A DNA stretch of 64,000 nucleotides from Lucinisca nassula (GCA_963580285.1 OY757016.1:40625124-40689123); one strand, 5' to 3'. Numbered from the stretch's first letter, positions 12,205 through 23,102 are shown. Notes: generated by a model from the letters alone, not told the origin. Translations and numbers: made by a program.

Positions 12205-12330
12205 ATGATGCTTTGAGATGTCATTTCATCTTGATGTAGGTACAAAAAGTCCTTCAAAATTGGAAGCAATTCCTCCCACATGACGTAAAAGTGTTGATCA
12301 GGACGTCAAACCTCAATTCAAACAAAAACC
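12205..12330 (+). mobile_element. R1 retroposon 3' fragment
   Basis: Shares TTTGAGATGTCATTTCATCT, AATTGGAAGCAA and CGTCAAACCTCAATTCAAAC with the other R1 copies. Confidence 0.6.
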
Positions 12331-12389
12331 ATGGTGAGTGAGGCCTTGGTGTTGAAGCCACTGAAAATCTCCCAGTACTTGTTACTTCT

Positions 12390-13660
12390 GTAGTTAGCAT
12401 AAAAACCCTAAAAATTCAGACACATTAAGGACCCGCTGAAACTCTAATAAAATTTCTACAAATTTGTTTTACGATCCAGCAAGGAGTCCAAAAGGTGCAG
12501 ACAGAATGGCAAACAGTGTAGACACTGATCAGAAGCAGTCTGATCTGGATCTGCACTTTTGCCTTTGCCTGTCTGGCCCAATACTTAGGTTGTTGTTCTT
12601 GTGCATGAAGTATGCATAGCTCCAGATAAGACGCTTATTTTATCCAAAAAGAACTAGATATTTTTCTTATTTCTGCACAAAAACATGTTGTGGGTATTCA
12701 TAAGAAGCGCCTCATCGAGGCGCTTCTAATGAATACCCACAATACATACACTCTCCTATCTGGGTCTGTGAGTATGTGTTTTGTTTGGGCACATAGTCTG
12801 TGTTAGCTTGCTTGTTCAAATTCAAAACCTCAGAAAAATGAAATTAGCATAACTTGCTTTAATTGTGTGGGCAAACTACCTTGTCTTTTGTTAGGTTTTG
12901 TTAGGCATTTTGCATGTTTTTGTGTGTTCAGCATGTTTTTGTTTAGATATTTGTTCTGCTTGTTTGTCCATTATGCTTTCTAACGCCCTAGTATATGTAA
13001 TGGAGCATCTGATTGCATACCATAAAAATCTTCAAAACTCGGTCATTTTGCATGTTTTTGTGTATTCAGCAAGCTTTTGTTTAGATAGTTATTCTGCTTG
13101 TTTGTCCATTATCCATTCTAAATTCTGCTTGTTTGTCCATTATCCATTCTAAAGCCTAAGTGTATGTTTGCATTCCAGATGTATGCTAAATATTCAGACA
13201 TCTTGAGGACTTGCTGTAATTGTTCTAAACTTTTAGCAAGATTGTTTTGCGATGAAGCAAGGAGTCAACAACTTGCAGACAGAATTGCAAACAATGTAGA
13301 CCCTGATCAGAATGCTCCTTCAGTAGCAGTCTGATCATGGTCTGCACTTTCAACTTTGGCCTGCCTGTCCCACTACTTAGGACTACATGTATTATGGTTT
13401 TTATGCAGAAATAAGGAAAATAATATATGGATACGCTCTCCTCTCTGGGTCTATGAGTATGTGTTTTGTTTGTGCACATAGTCTGTTTTAACTTGCTTAC
13501 AAGTTCGAATTCAAAACATCAGAAAAATGAAGTTAGCATAACTTGCTTAAGTTGTGTGTGTAAGCTGCCTTGTCTTATGTTGGGCATTTTGCATGTTTTT
13601 GTGCATTCAGCATGCTTTTGTTTAGATATTTACCATTATCCATTCTAACGCCCAAGTGTA
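12390..13660. repeat. Segmental duplication carrying palindromic MITEs
   Basis: About 12395-12600 matches 13170-13385, and about 12740-12960 matches 13435-13640, in the same order (shared words CAGCAAGGAGTC, GAGTATGTGTTTTGTTTG, AGCATAACTTGCTT, CATTTTGCATGTTTTTGTG). Each duplicate contains a P1 palindrome (12503-12560, 13277-13350). The left copy also has a P2 hairpin at 12688-12742. A partial third copy lies at 54500-54620. Confidence 0.7.
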
Positions 13661-13663
13661 TAT

Positions 13664-13853
13664 GGGCCCGTCAAGCGATTTTGGTACTTATTGCCTTCGC
13701 TGCTCGCTTATACAAGCAGTGAATCAAGAGGAACCTTCAGACAAAAAGCCATATCCCTGGCCCCTCTGAATGGCTGGGCATGGGCAGTTAAAATTTGTCA
13801 TGACGGAATGCTCGAAGACACAAATTCGCTTGGCGGGGCTCATATAATGGAAC
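13664..13853 (+). mobile_element. MITE with GGGCC...CAAGCGATTT inverted ends, copy 1
   Basis: The left end is GGGCCCGTCAAGCGATTTTG. The right end is AAATTCGCTTGGCGGGGCTC, an imperfect inverse. It matches the 21105-21350 copy in the opposite orientation. A conserved open frame in both copies reflects shared DNA only. Confidence 0.65.
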
Positions 13854-15309
13854 TTGTGATTGCATCTGATTGCATATCATAAAATCCTAAAAACAACCTG
13901 TATTAAGCAAGCACCTTAGAGATAATCAAAAAGTGCTTGCTTAACACAGGTGCTTGCTTAAGACAGGTGAATTTTAGTACATTTTTAGCTCACCGTCTCG
14001 TAGTGACGAGGTGAGCTTTTGGGATCACCGTCGTCCGTGCGTCCGTCCGTCCGTCCATAAACAATTTCTTTAAACGACATCTCCTCCTCAACCACTGATC
14101 GGATTTTGACCAAACTTCACAGGAATGATCCTTAGGTGGTCCCCTTTCAAAGTTGTCCAAATGGTTCCGGTCCGTTGCACATCTAGGTCACAGGAGCAAA
14201 AAATAGATTTTTTTCACCAAAAACTTAAAAAATCTTCTTCTCTGAAACCACAAGGCCCAGGTCATTGATATTTGGTATGAAGCTTCATCTAGTGGACCCC
14301 TACCAAGATTGTTCAAATTATAGTGCTGGGGCCAAAAATGCCCCCGCCCCGGGGCCCTTTGGTTTTACATAGGCTTATATAGGGAAAATCTTAAAAAATC
14401 TTCTCTGAAACCACAAGGCCCAGGACTTGGATATTTGGTATGAAGCTACATCTAGTGGACCCCTACCAAGATTGTTCAAATTATAGTGCTGGGACAAAAA
14501 ATGCCCCCGCCATGGGGCGCTTTGGTTTTACATTGGCTTATATAGGGAAAATCTTTAAAAATCTTCTTCTCTGAAACCACAAGGCCCAGGTCTTTGATAT
14601 TTGGTATGAAGCTTCATCTAGTGGCCCCTACCAAGATTGTTCAAATTATAGTGCTGGGGCCGAAATTGCCCCTGCCCCGGGGCCCTTTGGTTTGACATAG
14701 GCTTATATAGGGAAAATATTTAAAAATCTTCTTCTCTGAAACCGAAAGGCCCAGGACTTTGATATTTGGTATGAAGCTTCATCTAGTGGACCCCTACCAA
14801 GATTGTTAAAATTATAGTGCTGGGGCAAAAAATGCCCCCGCCCCGGGGCCCTTTGGTTTTACATAGGCTTATATAGGGAAAATCTTTAAAAATCTGCTTA
14901 TCTGAAACCACAAGGCCCAGGAATTTGATATATGGTATGAAACTTCATCTAGTGGACCCCTACCAAGATTGTTCAAATTATAGTGCTGGGGCAAAAAATG
15001 CCCCCGTCCCGGAACCCTTTGGTTTTACATGGCCTTATATAGAGAAAATCTTTAAAAATCTTCTTCTCTGAAACCGCAAGGCCCAGGACTTTGATATTGA
15101 GAATGAAGCTTCATCTAATAGACCTCTACCAAGATTGTTCAAATTATAGCCCTTGGGCCAAAAATGCCCCCGCCCCGGGGCCCTTTGGTTTTACATAGAC
15201 TTATATAGGGAAAATCTTTAAAAATCTTCTTCTCTGAAACCACAAGGCCTAGGTCTTTTATATTTGGTATGATGCTTCATCTAAAGGACCCCTAACAAGA
15301 TTGTTCAAA

Positions 15310-16305
15310 TTATAGTGCTGAGGCCAAAAATGTCCCCGCCCCAGGGCCCTTCGGTTTTACATAGGCTTATATAGGGAAAATCTTTAAAAATCTTCTTCTC
15401 TTAAACCGCAAGGCCCAGGACTTTGATATTGGGTATGAAGCTTCATCTAGTGGTCCCCTACCCAGATTGTTCAAATTATAGTGCTGAGGCAAAAAATGAC
15501 CCCGCCCAGGGCCCTTTGGTTTTACATAGGCTTATATAGGGAAAATCTTTAAAAATCTTCCTCTCTGAAACCGCAAGGCCCAGGACTTTGATATTTGGTA
15601 TGAAGCTAAATCTAGTAGACCCCTACCAAGATTGTTCAAATTATAGTGCTGAGGCCAAAAATGTCCCCGCCCCAGGGCCCTTTGGTTTTACATAGGCTTA
15701 TATAGGGAAAATCTTTAAAAATCTTCTTCTCTTAAACCGCAAGGCCCAGGACTTTGATATTGGGTATGAAGCTTCATCTAGTGGTCCCCTACCCAGATTG
15801 TTCAAATTATAGTGCTGAGGCAAAAAATGACCCCGCCCAGGGCCCTTTGGTTTTACATAGGCTTATATAGGGAAAATCTTTAAAAATCTTCCTCTCTGAA
15901 ACCGCAAGGCCCAGGACTTTGATATTTGGTATGAAGCTACATCTAGTGGACCCCTACCAAGATTGTTCAAATTATAGTGCTGAGGCCAAAAATGTCCCCG
16001 CCCCAGAGCCCTTTGGTTTTACATAGGCTTATATAGGGAAAATCTTTAAAAATCTTCTTCTCTTAAACCGCAAGGCCCAGGACTTTGATATTGGGTATGA
16101 AGCTTCATCTAGTGGTCCCCTACCCAGATTGTTCAAATTATAGTGCTGAGGCAAAAAATGACCCCGCCCAGGGCCCTTTGGTTTTACATAGGCTTATATA
16201 GGGAAAATCTTTAAAAATCTTCCTCTCTGAAACTGCAAGGCCCAGGACTTTGATATTTGGTATGAAGCTACATCTAGTGGACCCCTACCAAGATTGTTCA
16301 AATTA
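15310..16305 (+). repeat. Three-fold higher-order repeat of a satellite dimer
   Basis: Within the 165 bp array, an A-B dimer of about 330 bp is repeated three times. Unit A is marked by GCCAAAAATGTCCCCGCCCC and TTAAACCGC. Unit B is marked by AAAATGACCCCGCCCAGG and CCTCTCTGAAAC. The copies start near 15314, 15647 and 15975. The dimers are closer to one another than the two monomers within a dimer, so the amplification is recent. Confidence 0.8.
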
Positions 16306-16510
16306 TAGCCCTTGGGCCAAAAATGCCCCTGCTCCGGGGCCCTTTGGTTTTACATAGACTTATATAGGGAAAATCTTTAAAAATCTTCTTCTCTGAAACT
16401 GCAAGGCCCAGGTTTTTGATATTTGATGTGTAGGTTCATCTAGTGGACCTTTGCCAAGATTGTTCAAATTATAGCCTTTGTTGATGTTTGGTACGAAGCT
16501 TCACCTTTAA

Positions 16511-17052
16511 AGGTGCATTATTGAGCTACCGGGTCTCAATTTTTTTTTTCTAGTTTTTATCTTCAATTTATACTCCTTTGTCATGTGTACACTTTTGGAG
16601 CCAAATACAGCTGCAGAACTTTGTGAATATGGTCGTTTTCATTCCTGTTTACCCTTCGCTCTGTACATGTGTTCAGAATTTCTGTTCTAAACATAAATCT
16701 GTCACTTTACACATACATGGTGACAATATCATTATTGAGTGTCGTTACTTATGGCATGGTATTCAGCGTCATATTTTTTTCCGATTCAGGCATGGCCTAA
16801 GCAAACAAGGCCAAAAAATGAACGTCGCATAAAGTCATATATGGGGATTCTATTTGTGTCACGGACTAAAAATATACCTAACTAGTGTTCGAAACTTAGT
16901 TAGGGAATCCCTCTCAAACTCATTTACCTGTCATCATAATTGTTCGCATTTTTGCATAAAATGCATTCATTTGTATTGTTTTAAAGAAAAATACTGGCTA
17001 TATGTATTTTATTTTTGGAAGCATTTTTTACCGATAGCTCAATAATGCACCT
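16511..17052. mobile_element. Non-autonomous DNA transposon, 19 bp inverted ends
   Basis: AGGTGCATTATTGAGCTA at the left is matched by TAGCTCAATAATGCACCT at the right. Both ends are flanked by TTAA (16507-16510, 17053-17056). The host satellite reads across the gap in the copy at 46520 (TTCACCTTTTTAG). TTAA would suggest piggyBac and TA would suggest Tc1/mariner. The host copies lack TTAA, so this is unresolved. The two frames inside (16578-16832, 16854-17045) resemble no transposase I know. Confidence 0.75.
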
Positions 17053-17255
17053 TTAAGACCTCCCTCAACATTATGCACATTAAAGCCCTGGGGCCAATAA
17101 TGGCCCTCTCTGGGGCCCACTTGTTACACTATGGATCAGGTGAGCGATCCAGGGCCATCATGGTCCTGTTGTTCTTTTTTGGGAACTGAAAGCATGCTTG
17201 CTTAAGACAGGTTGCTTGCTTAATAGAGGTGGGAACTAGGACAGGTTTTACTGTA

Positions 17256-17800
17256 TATTCATTTATTTACAAATCAAGTTTGGTGTCATCCAAGAAAAAA
17301 CATTTTGTGAGTTTGAACTGGGCTGTTAAAGCCCAATTATACAAGTCTTTCTGGCAATATGAAAATATTCCTGATGCAGAAAATATGATGCCTAGATATA
17401 AATGAAGTACTTTTCTCTATTTCTATGCCATCAAAATAGACCCTATCAGCAGTTAAGCGTCCAGTTTTGCTAAATACCACTACCATATCATATTGTATGG
17501 ATACTTGATTGATGCCCATTGATGCAGTTTTAGTGATGGCTTTGAGTGAGGTCGATGTAACAGCCGCGGTCTATAATGTGTGACTTAACTGAGATCGAAC
17601 TATATTTGGTTAGAGGAAATGATGTTAGTTTAGTTTCCATGGTTCAACCAATGAGGATAGGTTGGTTCGCCCATGATTGACTGGTTCCCAGTTTTCTTTA
17701 AAGCACTGCAGAACACTAGAACCAGTAATTTCTTTTGTAGGCATTGATTGTTTGCTATACTGACATAGGGGGAAGGTGCAATAAAAGTAACAGCAACCAA
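17256..17800. other. Intergenic, no gene seen
   Basis: Appears single-copy within the window. A short segment at 17535-17577 has weak splice-like borders, but its phase does not connect to anything nearby. No other structure is seen. Confidence 0.4.
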
Positions 17801-18180
17801 TAGGGCTGACACGATTAATTGTATAATCCATTAATCGATCGATAAATTCCAGAAAAATGATTATCTTTTCTGATTTGCTTATAATCGATTACTTGACAGG
17901 TACAATTTACTAACCAAAATTATGCCTAAAATAGCTGGATGAGTGGCAAACAGTGCAGATCCCGATGAGACACCGCATTCTGCGGCGTCTCATCTGGGTC
18001 TACACTGTTTGCCCAGGCCTGTCTGTTCAAATATACATATATTAAAGTACAACATATGGTAAGAGACATGCTCAGACAGGTAAAATTATGACAAAAACCT
18101 TAGCGATTACTAATCGATTATCGATCGCAATGACATGACTGATAATAGATTATGATTTCAGCTCGGATTAGCCAGCCTTA
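17801..18180. mobile_element. hAT-type MITE, copy 1, with 8 bp target duplication
   Basis: The ends are TAGGGCTG and CAGCCTTA. GCAACCAA flanks both sides (17793-17800 and 18181-18188). The terminal GGCTGACACGATTAAT and internal ATCGATTA words are characteristic of hAT MITEs. A P1 palindrome is embedded at about 17944-18013. The same arrangement is seen in the copy at 61524-61915. Confidence 0.88.
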
Positions 18181-18309
18181 GCAACCAAACTAAACTAAAC
18201 TTCCTCTTGATGAAGCAATTCTAACAATTACCCTTGGGGTGGTTGGGTGAGGCACAGGTGTTGTGTAACTTGCATTACTGGGGTGTCCTACTGATATATT
18301 GGCTTACAG

Positions 18310-18338
18310 TTGGGCAAGGTCTCCTGTCCTTGCCACAG
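18310..18338 (+). CDS. Candidate small internal exon of an unidentified upstream gene
   Basis: A 29-base segment lies between TTGGCTTACAG and the strong donor CCACAG|GTAAGG. Read with two leading bases it gives GQGLLSLPQ and ends exactly on a codon boundary. That is the only phase in which the segment at 19973 is open. A longer version starting at 18258 (after GAGGCACAG) is 81 bases and also in phase. The segment is not repeated elsewhere in the window. Splice sites and phase are seen; the existence of the gene is inference, and no family is recognised. Confidence 0.3.
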
Positions 18339-18364
18339 GTAAGGGTAGAGGGGCAATGTTGTTA

Positions 18365-19832
18365 TTATGCCCCCGCCTATCGAAGAATCGCCTATTTGAA
18401 GAATAGCGGAAGGCATTAAGTGTTATCCCTGTCCGTCTGTTCGTACGTGTCCCACTTCATGTCCGGGCCATAACTCCTAAACTGTATGGAATATATTTAT
18501 GACACTTTACAGGTGCATGCATGGCATTGAGATGTGTCATGAACAAGGAAGATAAATCTTGCTTTTTTGGCTTTTGAATTAACTGCCCTTGACTTATTCC
18601 TTATAGTAAACTGTATCTGGGCCTGAACCGTATGGAATATATTTATGAAACTACAGGTGCATGCATGGTATTGAGATGATGTGTCATGAACAAGGAAGAC
18701 AACTCTTTCTTTTTTATGCCCCCGTCATGCGAAGAGTGGTGGAATGGCATATAGCGTTGCCCCTGTCCGTCCATTCGTTCATTCGTTTGTCCGTCCGTCA
18801 GTTCGTTCTTCCGTCCGAAACTTAAACGCAGTCAATAACTTTCTTATTTCTGGATGGATTTTGAAATTAATTTGTAGAAATATTAACCATTATGAGACGA
18901 TGTGTCACGTGCAAAACCAGGTCCGTACCTCCAAGGTCAAGGTCATACTTAGAAGTCAAAGGTCAAAAAAAGTGTCAGAAACTTAAACGCAGTCAATAAC
19001 TTTCTTATTTCTGGATGGATTTTGAAATTACTTTGTAGAATTGTTAACCATCATGAGACGATGTGTCATATGCAAAACCCAGGTCCGTACCTTCAAAGTC
19101 AAGGTCATACTTAGAGGTCAAAGGTAAAAAAAAGGGTCTGAAACTTAAAAGCATTCAATCACTTCCTTATTTCTAGATGGATTTTGAAATTACTTGGCAG
19201 AAATGTTGGCCATCATGAGACAGCCTGCCTCAGACAAAACCAAGGTCCTTACCTCCAAGGTCAAGGTCACACTTAGAGGTCAAATGTGATAAAAATGGTC
19301 CAAAACTTAAGCACCATCAATAACTTTCTATGGATTAATACGAACAAAGAATATTTTCAGGCGGGGGCATCCATGTCCTATGGACTCATTTCTAGTTTGT
19401 TTTTTTATTATCTGCCCTAGACTTAGTTCCATATGGTAATCTGTGCACAGGCCATATTTTTTTTATAAAGGGTAAATATTATGCATCAACATTCCATTGT
19501 TATCTATATTGTGATTGACATTTTCAATTGTTAGATCATGAAGAATATTGGACATTTATATTTTGATTTAATTTAAAAGATTGACTGATTGTTTAGCCTT
19601 GTTCTATGTTGTCTTAATCATTTCTGTCAAATGAAAAGCAAATTTATGTTTATTATAATGGCGCTTATTGATTAAAGCAAAGGTTTCTCAAAGGTTAAAT
19701 TGTGCTCTCTTGAAAATGATATGTACCTCAATAATAACTTCATGCTATACCTGTTACAATTACATATAAACCCTTTTTTCTGAATAGCATTTTGGTGGGG
19801 GCATCATGTCCTATGGACACTTTTTCTAGTTT
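18365..19832 (+). mobile_element. Pearl-like element, TATGCCCCC family (outer copy)
   Basis: Begins TTATGCCCCCGCC and then has a GTCCGTCTGTTCG tract. The core has two units with GCCATAACTCC/GGGCCTGAACCGTATGG and GGTGCATGCATGG. It ends with GGTGGGGGCAT, the hairpin TGTCC-tat-GGACA (19807-19819) and TTCTAGTT. It is interrupted at 18715-19397 by a member of the same superfamily. Confidence 0.72.
18715..19397 (+). mobile_element. Pearl-like element, TATGCCCCC family (inner copy)
   Basis: Starts TATGCCCCCGTCATGCG inside a T tract of the outer element. It carries GTCCGTCC/GTTCGTTC repeats and three units of about 165 bp with TCAATAACTTTCTTATTTCT, ATGAGACGATGTGTCA and CAAGGTCAAGGTCA. It ends GGCGGGGGCAT, GTCC-tat-GGAC (19375-19385) and TTCTAGTT. 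The flanks are T tracts on both sides, with no clear target duplication. Confidence 0.78.
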
Positions 19833-19972
19833 CCTCAGTTTCTACACAAGTTTCCATTTATTTTCTTCATCCCCTGTCCCTCACTTTCATCTTTTTTCAC
19901 CTTCTCTTCTATTTCTTTCTGGCCCACAAGGATTGATGCGTCATTAGTTTGGTTTATACTTATTTATTTTAG

Positions 19973-20101
19973 ATTGATTTCGATGCAAGCTTAATCAATG
20001 AATTACTGAATCACTCTCCAACACTCATTCCGGATGTCATAACGCACAAGAGAGAAGCATTGACTTTAATACCACTGCTACCCATAATGATGTATCATTA
20101 A
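19973..20101 (+). CDS. Candidate terminal exon of an unidentified upstream gene
   Basis: After the acceptor TATTTATTTTAG, one phase stays open for 42 codons and stops at TAA (20099-20101). The other two phases stop within nine codons. The translation begins IDFDASLINELLNHSP and ends with a hydrophobic stretch, LTLIPLLPIMMYH. The segment has no ATG near its start, so it would be missed as a stand-alone frame, and it is not repeated in the window. It joins in phase to the segment ending at 18338. A hydrophobic C-terminal tail could be a helix or a membrane segment. I do not recognise the protein. Confidence 0.42.
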   Translation: MDFDASLINELLNHSPTLIPDVITHKREALTLIPLLPIMMYH

Positions 20102-20185
20102 AAGCCCATCTAACAATTACCCCCAACTTGGTTTATGGAGAGAAATTAGGGGTTTCCAGCCTGCAATGGGTTATCCATGGGCCCA

Positions 20186-20380
20186 GTTGTTCAAAGCATT
20201 GTTAGCTAAATCAGCTTGGTGAAAATGTGAACGTTCTAGGAAGTACAATATCTAATATAGTATTATTTTTGCACGAAAAAATGAGAGCAGATTTTGCATT
20301 TGCAAAAGCTGCTCACATTTTGTTCCGCAAAAATATTAGCATATTAGCCATATTAAATGATATTTGGAGAACTGGGCACG
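20186..20380 (+). mobile_element. Palindromic MITE (CCAGTTGTTCAAAGC family), copy 1
   Basis: Shares CCCAGTTGTTCAAAGCATTG and an internal hairpin around TTTGCATTTGCAAAAGC with the better preserved copy at 22156-22400. The right end, GAACTGGGC, is degenerate. Confidence 0.6.
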
Positions 20381-20479
20381 TGTCCCGACAGGATGGCATC
20401 CACACAATTTTACAGTTGTTTTTGGGATCTTGTATTTTCCTAACACAATGGTGTATTGGTTTCATGCTTTGTATGGTTT

Positions 20480-21104
20480 GACTCATCATGTTATAATTCG
20501 GTTTATTAATTGATTATCCTCTACTTCACATGGTCAACCAATATTTAAAAAATCATAAATCATGATTTTAATTGTGTCAATCGATAAAATTGTCATTAAT
20601 CAAATAATTTCATATTGGCCCAGTTACAGGTCCGAGGTCTGCTGTATTGGCACGAGGCCGAAGATTAACATTAAAATATAAAATTGCACAGGGATAATTC
20701 TGGAAGGGGCCCTTTGCAAAAAGGCCCATAGTTTTTTTTTTTCCAAAAGGCCCCTCCCTTTGAAAAGCATGGGCCCATTTTATAATGTAAAGAGAAAGGG
20801 AGTAGAAAATCTCTGGATCAAGTTTTTGAAAGAATGTCTATAAAAGGCTCAAGCCAGAAATATCCCTGAAAACAGCATGTTCTTATTGATATACCAATTT
20901 GATTATCACAACTTTAAGGCCAATGTCACAGACTAAGAACTGTTTAAGGCACAGTGCCAGCAGGAAGGCTACTCTTTCCAACAACAGTTTTATAAATTCT
21001 TGTCCTGTTGAATGAATTAATTTAGCCAGAACAATTTTTCTGGCATTAACATAAGTGGTGTCTTTATGATATATATTCCTATAAGTTCATTCACTGAATT
21101 TATC
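20480..21104. other. Intergenic, no gene seen
   Basis: AT-rich. Contains ATCGATAAAATTG words near 20580 and a short G/C-rich tract (GGGGCCCTTTGC) near 20705. No exon or intact element is defined. Confidence 0.4.
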
Positions 21105-21350
21105 ATATGAGCCCCGCCAAGCGAATTTGTGTCTTCGAGCATTCCGTCATGACAAATTTTAACTGCGCATGCCCAGCCATTCGGAGGGGCCAGGGATATT
21201 GCTTTCTGTCTGAAGGTTCCTCTTGATTCACTGCTTATATGAGCGAACAGCAAAGGTTCTGGCGAGACTGCGCGGATGCGCAGGCTCGCCTGAACCTTCG
21301 CTGCTCGCATAGGTGATAAGTACCAAAATTGCTTGACGTGGCCCATATGA
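21105..21350 (-). mobile_element. MITE with inverted ends, copy 2
   Basis: Reverse copy of 13664-13853, with a longer centre. The centre, 21238-21305, is a GC-rich hairpin in which GGTTC-GGCGAG-CTGCGC pairs with its inverse. The ends are GAGCCCCGCCAAGCGAATTT and CAATTTTGGTAC inverted. A 113-codon frame (21017-21358) follows the palindrome and is not taken as a gene. Confidence 0.65.
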
Positions 21351-22132
21351 CGTTGCATCTAATGTAATAACGCCATGTTTGTTTGTTTGATTTGAGGTTT
21401 AATGTCCACGTCAACACTGTATAGGTCATTGTGGAGACTTGCTTCCAATTTCGTGGGACTTTTACCCGACATTGAGATGAAATGACATCTCAAGCCCTGT
21501 CACCCAATGAAACCAATAGGGTTTATACGCATGGACAGTCTGACTCGCACCGCTTTGCCTGGGCAGGCTTAGATCCTCTTAAGTGGTTTACCAGTCCTCA
21601 TGTGCTGTTGGTTTCAGCTCCGTGTGGAAACATCATGCAGCCCATCTATTTCTGCAAGCCCCGATGGATGGGGGCCGAATAATGCCATGTAATGAATTCT
21701 ATAATCCACTGGTGGAATAAATATGCAAATGAGTTAGATACACCCCATAATGTTACAGGTATGGCGTCCTTAACGCCGCCGCGTTTACTAATGGTGGAAT
21801 ATTGTCATTTTTGTTAAACAATCATAAATAAAATGCGTTTCAAATGCCATTTGATAAATAGAATCTTGCATTCGTGCTAATGTATTATTGAATTTATTAA
21901 ATGACTTGAGGAAAAGGGATAAAATGCGCGCATTTTATCCCTTTTCCTCAACTCCTTTAATAAATTCAATAATACATGAACACTCATGTAAGATCCTCTA
22001 TGTCAACAATTTATTAAACTCGTTGAAGAAAAGGGATAAAATGCGAGGCTTTGCCCAGCATTTTATCCCTTTTCCTCAACTAGTTTAATAAATTCAATAC
22101 TACATGAACACTTGTGTAAGATCCTCTATGTC
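21343..22132 (+). mobile_element. Hairpin element W, copy 1, with internal duplication and a SINE insert
   Basis: Begins CATATGACGTTGC and ends GATCCTCTATGTC, matching 57003-57365. The hairpin unit (GAGGAAAAGGGATAAAATGC and its inverse) followed by AATAAATTCAATA occurs twice in tandem, at 21886-22000 and 22006-22130. The single copy at 57230-57345 shows the ancestral state. It is interrupted by an R1 retroposon at 21378-21677. Confidence 0.75.
21378..21677 (-). mobile_element. R1 retroposon, nearly full length
   Basis: Flanked by AATAACGCCATG (21366-21377) and AATAATGCCATG (21678-21689), a 12 bp target duplication with one mismatch. The minus-strand element ends in (CAAA)n. Read on this strand it contains TCAACACTGTATAGGTCATT, TACCCGACATTGAGATGAAA and GCAGCCCATCTATTTC. 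Confidence 0.8.
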
Positions 22133-22155
22133 AAACAGTGTAGCTACTGATCAGG

Positions 22156-22400
22156 AGCCAGTTGTTCAAAGCATTGTTAGCTTAACGAGCTCGTTAGTGG
22201 TCATATTGTTAACTGTTCTAGCAAGTTTAAAATTCAAAATTTTGGTATTTTTGCTGAAAAAATGTGAGCAGCTTTTGCATCTGCAAAAGCTGCTCACATT
22301 TTTTTCAGCAAAAATTTCAGCATATTTCCCATATTTAATGATCAAAGTTTTAACCATACGTTAACTAATGACGTCGTTAGTTTTGGACAACTGGCCCCAG
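22156..22400 (+). mobile_element. Palindromic MITE (CCAGTTGTTCAAAGC family), copy 2
   Basis: The left end is GCCAGTTGTTCAAAGC and the right end is TTTTGGACAACTGGC, which are inverted. The centre is a near-perfect hairpin: GTGAGCAGCTTTTGCAT, then GCAAAAGCTGCTCAC. It interrupts the left half of a P1 palindrome (22135-22155) and ends about 95 bases before the exon 1 acceptor. Confidence 0.72.
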
Positions 22401-22492
22401 ATGTCTTCTTCAGTATCTACTCTGACGGCAAAAGGAATTGCATATTGTTCAGCAGTGGTAGGGTTAAAATTTCCAGTTCTGTTCTGTTTCAG

Positions 22493-23102
22493 TATTGTCA
22501 GCTCTCAACATGGGAGTGAGTCGTGTAGATGTTTCATCCCTGGGCAGAATTCCAAAGAAACATCAGGACCAGTCTTCAAAGAAATCCAAGAAAGACGATA
22601 CGGAGGGTGATGTTGGTATAAAGAAAAGGAAGACAGAAGGAAAAGAGAAAGTAGGAACCGGTGTTTCAGAAGTTAAATCCAAAAGCTCAGTTGATAATGC
22701 GAAGGAAGATGAAAAATCGGACAGTGTGTATGGAAGGGGATCTATTCCTGCCGATCATGAACTGATTCCTGAAAGTGACCTGGATGATTTTGAACTGAGA
22801 CAACCACCTCTTTACAAGATAGGTGATGAAACAAAACTTACTGCTAGTGATTCTGGTAACTCACTGTTTACTAGTGTGATGCAGACAAAGCCAGCAACAG
22901 GCACAATACCAGGACTTGGAGGACTGGAAGATGTGAAAGTGTCTCCAACCATGTCCTGTAGATGGACGGACTGTTCCAAGAGGCAGGTTCTGAAAGCCGA
23001 TTCGGGACTAAAATGTGTTCTCTCAGGTTATGACCCCGTTAGAGGAGGCCATACTGCAGACAAAGTAGATATTACAGAATGTCTTAAAGCAGCCATGCAT
23101 GG
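22493..23102 (+). CDS. Exon 1 (seen) of an unidentified nuclear-type Lys/Ser-rich protein gene
   Basis: The acceptor is TCTGTTCTGTTTCAG. The likely initiator is the ATG at 22510, in a strong context (A at -3, G at +4), 17 bases into the exon. This suggests a 5' untranslated leader spliced from an upstream exon I cannot place. The open frame extends back to 22495, so upstream coding cannot be excluded. From the ATG, residues 1-60 are basic and lysine-rich (IPKKHQDQSSKKSKKDD, then IKKRKTEGKEK), resembling nuclear localisation signals. Residues 70-110 are acidic (IPESDLDDFELRQPP). Residues 140-198 are better structured, with four cysteines (SCRWTDCSKRQ, LKCVLSGYDPV, ITECLKAAMHG). The donor is GG|GTAGGT; the exon ends after two bases of a Gly codon. 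No known family is recognised. Confidence 0.82.

Larger units (their letters stand above)
13986..17173 (+). mobile_element. Pearl-like element with 165 bp satellite core
   Basis: The 5' hairpin at 13987-14016 (AGCTCACC...GGTGAGCT) is followed by GTCCGTCCGTCCGTCC. A unique head (TTTTGACCAAACTTCACAGG) leads into about 14 units of about 165 bp with TTTGATATTTGGTATGAAGC, CCAAGATTGTTCAAATTATA and CTTATATAGGGAAAATC. The tail is ATCAGGTGAGCGATCC, the hairpin AGGGCC-atcat-GGTCCT (17151-17167) and GTTGTT. A 542 bp element is inserted near its 3' end. Confidence 0.85.
13890..17255. mobile_element. Palindromic MITE (TTAAGCAAGC family) split by a later insertion
   Basis: 13890-13985 and 17185-17255 are the two halves of a MITE rich in CTTGCTTAAGACAGG words. 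The intact copy at 50132-50314 shows the uninterrupted order, in reverse. The element at 13986-17173 sits in the break. Confidence 0.75.

Noticed and set aside
14230..16490. CRISPR-like array
   Set aside because: Units of about 165 bp are repeated along their whole length with no unique spacers, and the genome is eukaryotic.
17534..17577. Small exon reading MALSEVDVTAAVYN
   Set aside because: Acceptor and donor are weak, and its end phase (0) does not fit the next candidate exon at 18310. It would fit only the longer 18258 version, which itself has a weak acceptor.
18744..18986. 80-codon frame starting in the GTCCGTCC tract
   Set aside because: It lies across the microsatellite and satellite units of a non-coding element. 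Similar frames appear in every copy of such arrays.
21017..21358. 113-codon minus-strand frame, also seen as 13691-13882
   Set aside because: The frame follows the body of a MITE with inverted ends in both places. Similarity is explained by the repeat.
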